A stretch of 41,119 bases of DNA, from assembly GCA_002030015.1 (NCBI GenBank), contig LQBH01000001.1:167900-209018 (forward strand), given 5' to 3'. The translations under genes were made by a program, and so were the position numbers. This DNA comes from a delta proteobacterium MLS_D. Its GTDB lineage: Bacteria > Desulfobacterota > Syntrophia > Syntrophales > UBA2210. The notes under the pieces are model-generated. The model was not told the origin of the DNA. It did not search any database and was given only the letters and a program-made list of their open reading frames with translations. Within the stretch, counting starts at the first letter, position 1. The number at the start of each line of letters is the position of its first letter. This document shows, one piece after another, positions 7,887 to 15,814 of the stretch.

Positions 7887-9575
7887 ATGGCAACAACCAC
7901 AACCGCTTCTTCCAGTGATTTCATCAGGGACATAATTGACGATGACCTGCGCCGCTGCGCGGTCTCCACTGTCGCCACGCGATTCCCCCCGGAACCGAAC
8001 GGCTATCTTCACATAGGTCACGCCAAGTCGGTATGCCTCAATTTCGGCATCGCCGCCCAGTACAGCGGCGTCTGCAACCTCAGAATGGACGACACGGATC
8101 CCAGCGGCGAATCATTGGAATTCGTCGATTCCATCATGAAGGACATTCGGTGGCTGGGATTCGACTGGCGGGACCGGCTTTTCTACGCATCCGATTACTT
8201 CGAAAAGCTGTATGAGTTCGCTGTCGAGCTGATCAAAAACGGCGACGCGTATGTGTGTGAGCTTAACGCCGACCAGATTCGGGAGTACCGGGGAACGTTC
8301 ACCGAACCCGGCAGGCAAAGCCCCTGGCGGAGCCGCTCCGTCGAGGAGAACCTCGACCTGTTCGCCCGAATGCGCGCGGGCGAGTTCCCCGACGGGTCGC
8401 GGGTGCTGCGGGCTAAAATCGACATGGCTTCTCCCAACATAGTCATGCGCGACCCCGTGATTTATCGCATCAAGCGTCAGCCACACTACCGGACCGGCAT
8501 GGACTGGGTAATTTATCCCATGTACGATTTCGCCCACTGCCTCTCCGACGCCATCGAAGGCATCACCCATTCCATCTGCACCCTCGAATTCGAAAATAAC
8601 CGGCCGCTCTACGACTGGTTCGTCGAGAAACTGATACAGGGCAAACGACCACGCCAGATAGAATTCGCCCGGTTGAACCTCAGTTACACCGTTCTCAGCA
8701 AGCGCGTTCTTATCGAACTGGTGCGGCGGGGTATTGTTTCCGGCTGGGACGATCCGAGAATGCCCACAGTCGCCGGCATGAGGCGGCGGGGCTACACGCC
8801 GGCGGCGATCCGCGCTTTCTGCTCAGTCATCGGCGTGGCCAAGAACGACAACCTGGTGGACGTGTCTGTTCTCGAACACTGCGTCAGGGATGATCTGAAC
8901 GAACACGCCCCGCGGGCGATGGCGGTCCTGCGGCCCCTGAAAGTGATCATCGAGAACTACCCCGAAGACCGCGTCGAAGAATTGGAGGCCCCGAACCACC
9001 CCCGGAACCCGGAGATGGGAACCCGCACGGTTCCTTTTTCGCGCGTTCTGTACGTTGAGTGCGACGATTTCATGGAAGATCCGCCGAAAAAATTTCACCG
9101 CCTGGCGCCCGGCCGCGAGGTCCGCCTGAGAAACGCCTACGTGATACAGTGCCGCGAGGCCGTGAAAGATCCCGCGACCGGCGAGGTCACGGAGCTTCGG
9201 TGCACCTACGATCCCGATACCCTGGAAGGCCCGCCCTCCGACGGCCGTAAAATAAAAGGCGTCATCCACTGGGTTTCCGCCGAGCACGCCGTGGCCGCCG
9301 AGGTGCGCGTCTATGACCGGCTTTTCATGGTGCCCGAACCGCTCGACGGTGACGGCGATTTTACCGGACATCTGAATCCCGATTCACGGAAAATCCTCAA
9401 CCCCTGCTTTCTCGAGCGCAGTCTCGCCGATGCCGCGGCGGGCGACCGCTACCAGTTCGAGCGGCTGGGATATTTCTGCGTCGATGACAGGGATTCGACG
9501 GAAAAACGACCGGTGTTCAACCGGGTCGTGTCGCTCCGTGACTCCTGGGAAAAAATAGCCGCCCGCGGCGATTGA
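7887..9575 (+). CDS. glnS: Glutaminyl-tRNA synthetase
   Basis: It charges tRNA-Gln with glutamine in the cytoplasm. The 562 residues have the class I signatures: [17 protein letters not shown] (HIGH at 42-45), MDDTDPS, and VLSKRVL as the KMSKS equivalent. The C-terminal anticodon-binding beta-barrels follow, and the length is normal for bacterial GlnRS. AAGGAG about 8 nt before the ATG sets the start. A tRNA-Gln(CUG) gene lies downstream at 14485-14558. The last 27 codons and stop are inside a 96-bp segment that is repeated perfectly at 13907-14002. The present C-terminus may therefore have been supplied by an inserted element while keeping the reading frame. Confidence 0.96.
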   Translation: MATTTTASSSDFIRDIIDDDLRRCAVSTVATRFPPEPNGYLHIGHAKSVCLNFGIAAQYSGVCNLRMDDTDPSGESLEFVDSIMKDIRWLGFDWRDRLFYASDYFEKLYEFAVELIKNGDAYVCELNADQIREYRGTFTEPGRQSPWRSRSVEENLDLFARMRAGEFPDGSRVLRAKIDMASPNIVMRDPVIYRIKRQPHYRTGMDWVIYPMYDFAHCLSDAIEGITHSICTLEFENNRPLYDWFVEKLIQGKRPRQIEFARLNLSYTVLSKRVLIELVRRGIVSGWDDPRMPTVAGMRRRGYTPAAIRAFCSVIGVAKNDNLVDVSVLEHCVRDDLNEHAPRAMAVLRPLKVIIENYPEDRVEELEAPNHPRNPEMGTRTVPFSRVLYVECDDFMEDPPKKFHRLAPGREVRLRNAYVIQCREAVKDPATGEVTELRCTYDPDTLEGPPSDGRKIKGVIHWVSAEHAVAAEVRVYDRLFMVPEPLDGDGDFTGHLNPDSRKILNPCFLERSLADAAAGDRYQFERLGYFCVDDRDSTEKRPVFNRVVSLRDSWEKIAARGD

Positions 9576-9587
9576 TGAAACACCCCC
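9492..9587. repeat. 96-bp direct repeat, proximal copy (glnS 3' end)
   Basis: Identical over 96 positions to 13907-14002. Divergence starts at 9491 (G versus A) and 9588 (A versus C). It covers the glnS codons from DSTEKRPVF to the stop plus 12 bp beyond it. Inside is an imperfect inverted repeat, ACGACCGG (9506-9513) and CCGGGTCGT (9521-9529), of the kind often found in recombinase core sites. Confidence 0.95.
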
Positions 9588-9795
9588 ACCCGGGTAAAGT
9601 TATCAACGTATCAATCGACGGGGCACGAATCAACGAACGCACGGCAGAGGAAAACTGTTTCTGTCGTGTCCTGCATGTAAAAAGTGGAATACCGCCGAGT
9701 GGCACGGTGGCGGCGGATTTACCCCGTGTCTGTGCCGCACATTTGTGCTGAAACAAGATGAAACTTCGGAGTTACGCCCGACAAGTAATAAAGAG

Positions 9796-9870
9796 CGGGT
9801 GTCCATCCGTGATCGGTGAAAGATATGCTTTCAGGAGGGTCGAAAAGCAGAATCTACGGATGAACACCCG
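9796..9870. repeat. Long inverted repeat, possible structured RNA
   Basis: CGGGTGTCCATCCGT (9796-9810) is complementary to ACGGATGAACACCCG (9856-9870) at 14 of 15 positions, across a 45-nt loop. It lies in the 330-bp gap between glnS and the DUF4168 gene, inside the putative island. No coding region is convincing here. It could be a small RNA, a hairpin shared by convergent transcripts, or a recombination site; the sequence does not decide. Confidence 0.6.
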
Positions 9871-9905
9871 TGTTTGGTGTTATGGTGAAAAAACTACAAC
9901 CTGTT

Positions 9906-10349
9906 TTAATTCGTCATATTCTCCACTTTTTCCAGCAGCTCGGGATTGTTTCTCATTGCCTGAATGATTCCGTTGTATTTGTTTATACTTAAATCATTAC
10001 TCTCTACCGCGGAGATCATTTTTTTGGTGTATTTATCCTGAAGTTCCCGTGCCTTGTCGGGGTCTTCCACGCTCTTCAATTCTTCTGAATATGCGCTCCT
10101 GATTTCATCAATTTCTATTTTTGCTTCGGCGAAGTTTTCCAGAGTATCCTCGCTGAAATCAGCCGGCGGCGGCTGGGCCGGTTGCCGGTTCTGTTGCTGC
10201 TGTGGGTTGTAACCCTCCTGGCCCTGCTGTCCCTGCTGTCCCTGCTGGGCGGACAGTGGGGGAACGATGATCATGAAACAGGCTGCGACGATCAAGCCCA
10301 GAAAAGTTACCTTCAATGGTAGTGTTGTGCGTTTCGTCATTTTTCTCAT
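9906..10349 (-). CDS. Secreted DUF4168 domain protein
   Basis: A 147-residue exported protein of unknown function. The N-terminus is basic, followed by a hydrophobic segment (VTFLGLIVAACFMIIVPP) and a cleavage-like LSAQQ site. Then come a Gln-rich low-complexity stretch (QQGQQGQQGQEG) and Pro/Gln-rich linker, and a helical domain starting DFSEDTLENFAEAKIEIDEI. This closely resembles the DUF4168 pattern: acidic start, then paired helices with NNPEL near the end. The ATG at 10349 is chosen over the longer frame to 10388 because AGGAGG lies 12 nt upstream. It is followed on the same strand by, and probably co-regulated with, the lipoprotein gene upstream of it. Envelope or stress role is a guess. 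Confidence 0.75.
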   Translation of the reverse strand: MRKMTKRTTLPLKVTFLGLIVAACFMIIVPPLSAQQGQQGQQGQEGYNPQQQQNRQPAQPPPADFSEDTLENFAEAKIEIDEIRSAYSEELKSVEDPDKARELQDKYTKKMISAVESNDLSINKYNGIIQAMRNNPELLEKVENMTN

Positions 10350-10458
10350 CACTCTTTTGTGCCTCCTCTCTGCTGCCTCAGGTTTCAAAAGTAATATTGA
10401 ATTTTTACACTTTCATGCGTTAAATTTAATACCTGGTACGCCCTATCTGCCGGCTTAA

Positions 10459-10593
10459 TTAATATTCGCTGCTCTGACCCGGAGCGGTCGGGGGCTTCGG
10501 GGCGTCGCCCGGTCCATCCGCGGGCTGGTCACAACCAGCCGCAAGACCAAGCATGAACAGAACAGCCAGTCCGATCAGGAAATGTCTAAACAT
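10459..10593 (-). CDS. Small lipoprotein (44 aa)
   Basis: A short gene that starts ATG at 10593, with GAGGAGG about 10 nt upstream, and ends TAA at 10459. The product begins MFRHFLIGLAVLFML and has a lipobox LAAGC with Cys21 as the lipidation site. A Pro/Asp/Gly-rich tail of 23 residues follows (DQPADGPGDAPKPP...). The mature peptide is therefore a tiny, flexible, membrane-anchored tail. It reads in the same direction as the DUF4168 gene 109 bp downstream. Both lie divergent to the histidine kinase, so they are possible targets of that system. No family is recognised. Confidence 0.75.
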   Translation of the reverse strand: MFRHFLIGLAVLFMLGLAAGCDQPADGPGDAPKPPTAPGQSSEY

Positions 10594-10794
10594 AATAATG
10601 ATCCTCCTCTCGTGTTTTTGTTTGTCTGTTTATAATATGTGCGGGATGCGATGCACCCTCACATGCTTCGTATAATTATTGCGTTGAATAACTTTTCTTA
10701 TAGTCAGCATCATGCGTGCCAGCAAGGGGACAATGAATTAAATTCGGTATTAACGATATGATTTTAAATAGTTGTAATACATACACGATGTGGT

Positions 10795-10819
10795 TGACAG
10801 ATACTGAAGGTATGTGTCA
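10795..10819. promoter_or_regulatory. Operator-like inverted repeat between divergent genes
   Basis: TGACAGATAC (10795-10804) and GTATGTGTCA (10810-10819) form a near-perfect inverted repeat (9 of 10 pairs, 5-nt centre). It sits 39 bp before the kinase start and overlaps a TTGACA (10794-10799). It lies in the divergent region between the lipoprotein/DUF4168 genes and the two-component operon, so it could be a regulator site for either. Function is inferred only from position and symmetry. Confidence 0.45.
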
Positions 10820-10857
10820 AATAGTCACATGTATACTTTCGTCACGTGAGGCATGAC

Positions 10858-12360
10858 ATGCACGGCAGCATTTTAAACAAACTCAGCCTGAGGTCGGTCC
10901 TGATCGTCAACGTTATTGTTCCTCTGCTTCTTGGCGTGGGTGCCGCCACATATTTCGGCTTGCGGTCAATGGAGTATTTCGTGGAGCAGAGACTTCAAGA
11001 GGATGTTCAGCTCGTAGCCCGGGCGATCCGCCTGCCGGTCAGTTACAGCCTGGAGAAGGATCGATTCGGCAGTGTCAGTCAGGCGTTGCAATCTGTGTTT
11101 CGTATCGGAAGGGTTTATGGGGCATACATCTATGATGCCGATGGCAAGCAAATAGCCGCCGTGGGAGCAGTCGAGCCCCGAAAGCCACAAAAGGATCTTG
11201 TGGAAGTCGTGGAAGGTGGCGAACGGAAAGGGCAGTATGAGAAAATAGAGGGCAGACGAGTCTATTCTTATTTTGTGCCGCTTTTTGACAGTGCGGGGAA
11301 AAGCAGCGGCATTCTTCAAATAACCAGGAAGGAAAGTGACTTTGAAAAATATATTCACGTTCTTCGACTGTGGGCTGCAATCACTCTCGCGGCCGCCGGT
11401 ATTTTCATATCCGCGTTCGTCCTGTTCGGGTTTCATCGGGCGGCTGGCCAGTACTTTACAAAGCTGATCCGGAGCATGGCTCGCGTCAGGCAGGGAGAAC
11501 GGGATCACCGGGCCGATCCTGAAGGACCGAAAGAAATTGCCGATCTTGCCAGGTCATTGAACGAAATGCTCGACAGTGTCAACAGGTATGAACGAGAAGT
11601 CGCAGAACGGCGTAAACAACAGGAAGCCCTCGAAAACAAATTGCGTCAGAGCGAAAAAATGGCCGCGATGGGACAGCTCGCAGCAGGGGTAGCGCACGAA
11701 TTGGGCGCGCCTCTTTCGCTGATAGACGGAAAGGCGCAACGCTGTCTGAGAGATAAAGAAATCAGTGAAGTGCATGAAAAGAATTTTCGGGATATCCGTC
11801 AGCAGGTTCAGCGGATGAGCGAGATTGTACGACAACTCCTGGATTTCGGCAAAGGCGCTATGAGAGAAAAACGCTGGACGAAAGCCGCGCAGGTGGCCGG
11901 CTCCGCCGTTGACATTGTAAAAAAAGAAGTGGGCAATACAATAAAAATAGTCACGGAAGGCCCGGAGCCGGACCCCATGATTTTTGTCGATCCGTTGCGC
12001 TTCGAGCAGGCCCTGATAAACCTGTTGCGTAACGCGGCGCAGGCTGAAAACGTGACCATGGTGCGCCTTGGCTGGCAATCAGGGCCGAACCGGGAAGTTA
12101 TTTTTACCGTCGAGGATAACGGGTCGGGAATCGACCAGGATATCAAGTCAAGAATATTCGAACCCTTTTTCAGCACCCGGAAAAATTCCGCCAACACGGG
12201 AATGGGGCTTTCAGTAGTTCATGGAATAATTCAGGAACATGAGGGCGCCATAGAAGTTGTGGGCACGGAAATGGGCGGCGCCGGGTTCCGTATCGAACTG
12301 CCCCCGCAACAAGCGGGAAAAAATATAAATAAGTCCGTGCAGGGGAAAGAAAATGGTTGA
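10858..12360 (+). CDS. Membrane sensor histidine kinase (NtrB/AtoS-like)
   Basis: An inner-membrane kinase that should autophosphorylate and pass phosphate to the adjacent regulator. In the 500 residues: TM1 about 12-35; a periplasmic sensor of about 130 residues; TM2 about 169-192; a HAMP region; a coiled coil; and an H-box with His280 in GVAHELGAPLS. An HATPase domain follows, with LINLLRNAAQ (N box), VEDNGSGI (G1), FEPFFSTR (F box) and GMGLSVVHGI (G2). The ATG at 10858 has a weak GAGG 6 nt upstream; a GTG at 10846 is an alternative. It overlaps the next gene by 8 bp. The bases used are more AT-rich than in the flanking housekeeping genes. The signal sensed is unknown. Confidence 0.92.
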   Translation: MHGSILNKLSLRSVLIVNVIVPLLLGVGAATYFGLRSMEYFVEQRLQEDVQLVARAIRLPVSYSLEKDRFGSVSQALQSVFRIGRVYGAYIYDADGKQIAAVGAVEPRKPQKDLVEVVEGGERKGQYEKIEGRRVYSYFVPLFDSAGKSSGILQITRKESDFEKYIHVLRLWAAITLAAAGIFISAFVLFGFHRAAGQYFTKLIRSMARVRQGERDHRADPEGPKEIADLARSLNEMLDSVNRYEREVAERRKQQEALENKLRQSEKMAAMGQLAAGVAHELGAPLSLIDGKAQRCLRDKEISEVHEKNFRDIRQQVQRMSEIVRQLLDFGKGAMREKRWTKAAQVAGSAVDIVKKEVGNTIKIVTEGPEPDPMIFVDPLRFEQALINLLRNAAQAENVTMVRLGWQSGPNREVIFTVEDNGSGIDQDIKSRIFEPFFSTRKNSANTGMGLSVVHGIIQEHEGAIEVVGTEMGGAGFRIELPPQQAGKNINKSVQGKENG

Positions 12361-13771
12361 GCCAGCATCATCACCGCTTTCGGAAAAAAAGATGGAAAGA
12401 ATCCTTATCGTTGAAGACGACCGGGAGCTTGGCCGGTTTCTTTGCGAGGAACTTGAGGATGCCGGGTATCACGTAAAAAACGTCGATTCGGCGGAAGAAG
12501 CGGCAGCGGAACTTCACGCCTGGATGCCTGACCTTGTCATCAGCGATCTGAAATTACCCGGTGCGGATGGTATGGCCCTGCTGGAATGGACAAGGGAACT
12601 TCATGCACAGCCCGGTTTTCTTATTATAACAGCTTTCGGTAGCATACCTCAGGCCGTAGAGGCGTTAAAGTCGGGAGCGGACGATTTTCTGGCCAAACCG
12701 CTGGACCTTGAGCATTTAAGGCTTAGCACGGAGCGGATTTTGCGACATCGAAGGCTGAAACAGGAAGTACGTCGATTCAAGGAATTAATGGCCCGGGATG
12801 CTTTCTATGGAATGATCGGCAGGAGCCGGAAAATCCGCGTGATGTTTAATCAATTGCGGGAAATAGCCGCCGCGCAGGGCCCCGCATTAATCCAGGGCGA
12901 AAGCGGCGTGGGCAAGGAATTGGTGGCCAAAGCCCTGCATGATTTGAGCCCCCGTTGCAAGGCGCCGTTTCTTGCCGTCAACTGCGCCGGTATACCGGCA
13001 GAACTGCTGGAGAGCGAGTTTTTCGGCCATGAAGAAGGAGCATTCACCGGCGCCGTCAAAAAACGGCAGGGGCTGTTTCAGCAGACCCATCAGGGCTCGC
13101 TTCTCCTCGACGAAATCGGTGAAATGCCCTATAACCTGCAATCCAAGTTATTACGAGTACTTCAGGACGGCACATTTCGGCCGGTAGGTGGAAACAGGGA
13201 GCAGCAGGTCGATGTCAGGATTATCTGCGCCACCAATCAAAACCTGGAAAACCTCATGAATGCGGGCGCGTTTCGCCAGGATCTCTTTTATCGGCTGGAA
13301 ACGTTCAGTATTCGGGTTCCGCCCCTGCGGGAACGCAAGGACGATATCCCGTTGCTTGCGGCCCATTTTTTAAACCGTTTCTGCCTTCAAATGGGGAAAG
13401 AAATCAAGGGACTGACACCCGAGGCACTGGAACAGCTTACCGACTATTCTTTTCCGGGAAACGTGCGGGAACTGCAAAATATTATTGAACGAGCGGTCAC
13501 GTTCTGTCACGGCTCCCATCTGGACGTGGAACATCTGCCCACCCGCATCCGGAGCTGCGTCAATGCCGATATCGACGAGACTGTTGATGCTTCAGAAAGA
13601 GGAACCCTGGATGACCTGTTGACGGGCCATGAACTGATGCCCTCCCTCGCGGAAATCGAGAAGCAGTATATAACGCGCGTTCTTGAAAGGGTGGGCGGAA
13701 ACAAAAGACGAGCCGCCGCCATACTGGGCGTCAGCAGAAGAACCCTCTACCGGCACCTGATGAATAGTTAA
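12353..13771 (+). CDS. Sigma-54-dependent response regulator (NtrC family)
   Basis: A transcriptional activator of sigma-54 promoters, phosphorylated by the kinase encoded just upstream. The 472 residues contain a receiver domain with phosphoacceptor Asp65 (VISDLKLPG) and an AAA+ domain with Walker A GESGVGKE (182-189). The sigma-54-contacting loop GAFTGA is at 229-234. A C-terminal Fis-type helix-turn-helix follows (GGNKRRAAAILGVSRRTLYRHL). Start at 12353 overlaps the kinase stop; an internal ATG at 12392 directly before MERILIVEDD is possible. Its targets are not visible; I found no clear -24/-12 element upstream of the divergent DUF4168/lipoprotein pair. Confidence 0.93.
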   Translation: MVEPASSPLSEKKMERILIVEDDRELGRFLCEELEDAGYHVKNVDSAEEAAAELHAWMPDLVISDLKLPGADGMALLEWTRELHAQPGFLIITAFGSIPQAVEALKSGADDFLAKPLDLEHLRLSTERILRHRRLKQEVRRFKELMARDAFYGMIGRSRKIRVMFNQLREIAAAQGPALIQGESGVGKELVAKALHDLSPRCKAPFLAVNCAGIPAELLESEFFGHEEGAFTGAVKKRQGLFQQTHQGSLLLDEIGEMPYNLQSKLLRVLQDGTFRPVGGNREQQVDVRIICATNQNLENLMNAGAFRQDLFYRLETFSIRVPPLRERKDDIPLLAAHFLNRFCLQMGKEIKGLTPEALEQLTDYSFPGNVRELQNIIERAVTFCHGSHLDVEHLPTRIRSCVNADIDETVDASERGTLDDLLTGHELMPSLAEIEKQYITRVLERVGGNKRRAAAILGVSRRTLYRHLMNS

Positions 13772-13906
13772 GAATAACTTCTCGAACCCGCGAACCGCGT
13801 GGAAAAAACGACCATGATTTTCCCCCGCGTCGTCCAACCCGTAAGTTCCCCCGCAAAAAAAGGATTTTCTCTCGACGAGGAGATTGGAGAACCTGTTCAT
13901 AAACGA

Positions 13907-14002
13907 GATTCGACGGAAAAACGACCGGTGTTCAACCGGGTCGTGTCGCTCCGTGACTCCTGGGAAAAAATAGCCGCCCGCGGCGATTGATGAAACACCC
14001 CC
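13907..14002. repeat. 96-bp direct repeat, distal copy (orphan glnS 3' end)
   Basis: A perfect copy of 9492-9587. It encodes the last 27 GlnRS residues and stop codon with no glnS body in front. It happens to be in frame with a short open frame from 13799, but that chimera has no ribosome-binding site and is not called as a gene. The sequence after this copy differs from that after the proximal copy and contains a GC-rich hairpin. Confidence 0.95.
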
Positions 14003-14015
14003 CCGTCACGCCATA

Positions 14016-14044
14016 CCCGCGCCGTGTAAAACGCCCGGCGCGGG
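14016..14044 (+). terminator. GC-rich hairpin after the orphan glnS end
   Basis: CCCGCGCCG (14016-14024) pairs perfectly with CGGCGCGGG (14036-14044). No T tract follows, so termination would be weak or factor-dependent. Its position 25 bp after the duplicated glnS stop codon suggests it is the original glnS 3' hairpin. No equivalent exists after the intact glnS gene. Confidence 0.5.
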
Positions 14045-14260
14045 TTGACCGGTGACTCCCATTCAACCCGATTCATTTCCTCAGGATTCGTGCAATGCCC
14101 GGTCTTTTTCGAGTTGACGGAGCCCATTTAAACAGCTATTAATAACAGGATTTCACTGCATCACGACCGACTTCTATTATCCGATCATTGAACATAAGCG
14201 TCAGAAGCATCTGAACACCAATCAATCTCAGCGAGGGCAACATGCGTAATGCATACACAG

Positions 14261-14295
14261 ACCCCGTATCTCGTCACAGAGAGCGGGGTTTTTGT
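14261..14295 (+). terminator. Terminator-like hairpin
   Basis: ACCCCG (14261-14266) pairs with CGGGGT (14284-14289), with extra TCTC/GAGA pairing inside, and is followed by TTTTTG. The 490-bp stretch from 14000 to 14484 has no convincing protein gene, so the transcript ended here may be non-coding or read-through from the response regulator. Confidence 0.55.
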
Positions 14296-14441
14296 TTGGC
14301 AAGATACAAGTCCAACCATTGAAGCATGGATAAAGGCGGGTATGATATAAACGCAGCCGTTCTTGCGGAATAACGCGGGCGGTTTTTTGCCCACAAGTTT
14401 TCAACATCGGTGCGACGGCGGACTGGTAATTAAATACAACG

Positions 14442-14479
14442 AAGGGGATTAACCATTCTCATGGCAATCCCCTTTTTTA
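14442..14479 (+). terminator. Strong terminator hairpin facing tRNA-Gln
   Basis: AAGGGGATT (14442-14450) pairs with AATCCCCTT (14465-14473), with further ACCAT/ATGG pairing in between, and is followed by TTTTTTATT. The T tract serves plus-strand transcription. The hairpin also lies just beyond the 3' end of the convergent tRNA-Gln and may help end that transcript. Confidence 0.7.
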
Positions 14480-14484
14480 TTAAA

Positions 14485-14558
14485 TGGCTGGGGGAAGAGG
14501 ATTCGAACCTCTATTCACGGAGTCAGAGTCCGTTGTCCTGCCGTTGAACGATCCCCCA
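14485..14558 (-). tRNA. tRNA-Gln (anticodon CUG)
   Basis: A complete cloverleaf on the minus strand: acceptor TGGGGGA/TCCCCCA, anticodon loop CTCTGAC (anticodon CTG), T loop TTCGAAT, and an encoded CCA at the 3' end. It resembles E. coli tRNA-Gln closely. It is the substrate class of the GlnRS encoded 4.9 kb away. Confidence 0.95.
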
Positions 14559-14598
14559 TCGGGTATGTGCGTTTCTCGTTCCGTAAAAACGAGGCCTC

Positions 14599-14627
14599 TA
14601 TATAATGATCAGGCGCGGTTCTGTCAA
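14599..14627 (-). promoter_or_regulatory. Sigma-70-type promoter of tRNA-Gln
   Basis: On the minus strand TTGACA (14622-14627) is followed after exactly 17 bp by TATATA (14599-14604). A GC-rich stretch comes just downstream of the -10 box, as often seen at stable-RNA promoters. The tRNA 5' end is 40 bp further on. Confidence 0.8.
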
Positions 14628-14653
14628 TAGGTTTCGGAAAAATTATGGGACCG

Positions 14654-15772
14654 TCAGAGCTGTAGCGGCGATGCCATGTCCTCTCCTTCGAAAAAGCGGA
14701 TGCCGCCTTCTGCGAGCCTGCGCAGAAATGTTGTGTGATCCAGGCAGGACTCGGGTCCCATGACCCCTTGTGCCGAGACGTCACCGTCACCGATCATCTG
14801 TGCCGCGACGGCGCAGGGAAGGCCCGTCAGAAGGTTCATATGGGCGACGGCGCCCAGCGCCCGGTGGCTGTATTTCCCCCGGTATTTTCCCGTGACGTCC
14901 ACGCGGCAGGCCGACGCTGTTTCCCGCGCCGGCGTGATTTTTTCGAGCAGCGGCAGGCAGGCGTTGACGACGCGTCCCACGTCGTCTGTGCGTCCCGCGG
15001 TGGAGGTCAGGCCGGAACGATTGAGCAGCAGCGACAATTCGTTGAGATACTGTTCCTTGAGTCCTCCCTTGAGCGTGACGGCGCGCAGGGGCAGGTTGCG
15101 GGGCAGCGTGACCGGTTCGGGGTGCCCCACGTGATAGACGGTGACGTCGCCCACGGGATCGGGGAAGCGAATCTTTTCTTTGCCTGACCCGGCCGGAATC
15201 CGGCATGTGCGCCCATCCCTGAAGGTGGGTACGAACCCGGTGAATATGTGAATGGTATGCAGGGTGACGGCTTTCCCCACCGTGTCGGCGGCGTGGCATC
15301 CCCAGTAGACGGCGGCGGTGTCTGCCCCTTTGACCGTCTCCATGCCGAGGCGGACGAGCATGTTTGTTATGCCCGGCGTCCAGCCCACGCCCGTGACGGC
15401 GGTAATGCCGGCGCGCTTCGCCTCGTCGTCGAGGGCAAGGGCCTCGGCCGCCGCGTCATAGTCGTCGCAGATGCTGACGTAGTGGACACCCGCCTCGATG
15501 CAGGCCCGGATCATGGCCGCTTCATATTTGTAAAAGGGGCCGATTGTGCTCACCGCCACGTCGAATCCCCGCAGCGCCGCCGTCAGGCCGTCGTGGTCGC
15601 GTGCGTCGATCGCTACCGCCCGGCAGTTTTTCCCCAGTTCGTCCGCCAGGGCTTCCGCCGCGGCCATATTGCCGTCGGCGATGACCAGTTCCTCCACCCG
15701 GGGGCTTGCCGCGAGTTCCCTCACGGACAGGCTGCCCATGGCCCCCGCTCCTCCCAGGGCGATGATCTTCAT
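14654..15772 (-). CDS. Saccharopine dehydrogenase-like NAD(P)-dependent oxidoreductase
   Basis: A 372-residue cytoplasmic enzyme with an N-terminal Rossmann fold (MKIIALGGAGAMGSLSVREL) and conserved VSTIGPFYKY and GVHYVSICDD segments. This is the pattern of saccharopine dehydrogenase/carboxynorspermidine-type reductases. A substrate-binding half with GVGWTPGITNML follows. The actual substrate cannot be assigned; lysine-biosynthetic neighbours are absent. AAGGAGG lies 9 nt before the ATG at 15772, which is why the longer frame to 15796 is not used. It follows the J-domain gene with a 42-bp gap and is probably in its operon. The stop codon is about 95 bp upstream of tRNA-Gln. Confidence 0.82.
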   Translation of the reverse strand: MKIIALGGAGAMGSLSVRELAASPRVEELVIADGNMAAAEALADELGKNCRAVAIDARDHDGLTAALRGFDVAVSTIGPFYKYEAAMIRACIEAGVHYVSICDDYDAAAEALALDDEAKRAGITAVTGVGWTPGITNMLVRLGMETVKGADTAAVYWGCHAADTVGKAVTLHTIHIFTGFVPTFRDGRTCRIPAGSGKEKIRFPDPVGDVTVYHVGHPEPVTLPRNLPLRAVTLKGGLKEQYLNELSLLLNRSGLTSTAGRTDDVGRVVNACLPLLEKITPARETASACRVDVTGKYRGKYSHRALGAVAHMNLLTGLPCAVAAQMIGDGDVSAQGVMGPESCLDHTTFLRRLAEGGIRFFEGEDMASPLQL

Positions 15773-15814
15773 GACGTTGTCCCTCCTTTCAGGCATGCCG
15801 CGCGGCGGAGACTT

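Larger units (their letters stand above)
9492..14002. mobile_element. Putative genomic island bounded by a duplicated glnS 3' end
   Basis: The segment is bounded by two identical 96-bp direct repeats (9492-9587 and 13907-14002), each carrying the last 27 codons and stop of glnS. Between them lie a DUF4168 gene, a small lipoprotein gene and a two-component system. No integrase or transposase is visible. The arrangement matches what integrative elements leave when they insert at the 3' end of a conserved gene and restore it. A small rearrangement or tandem duplication is the alternative. A terminator-like hairpin that would suit glnS follows only the distal copy, supporting insertion rather than coincidence. 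Confidence 0.45.

Noticed and set aside
10791-10857. Sigma-54 promoter upstream of the kinase
   Set aside because: No TGGCAC-N5-TTGC-like pair is present; the TTGACA seen has no good -10 partner.
9588-13906. Integrase or transposase gene inside the putative glnS island
   Set aside because: I looked for recombinase motifs in the translated frames and found only the DUF4168, lipoprotein, kinase and regulator genes.
13799-13990. 63-aa open frame ending in the GlnRS C-terminal residues
   Set aside because: It has no ribosome-binding site. Its second half is only the duplicated glnS end and its first half matches nothing recognisable; it is a chance in-frame join.
14185-14394. 69-aa minus-strand frame near tRNA-Gln
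   Set aside because: No ribosome-binding site or recognisable domain, and it overlaps terminator-like hairpins.
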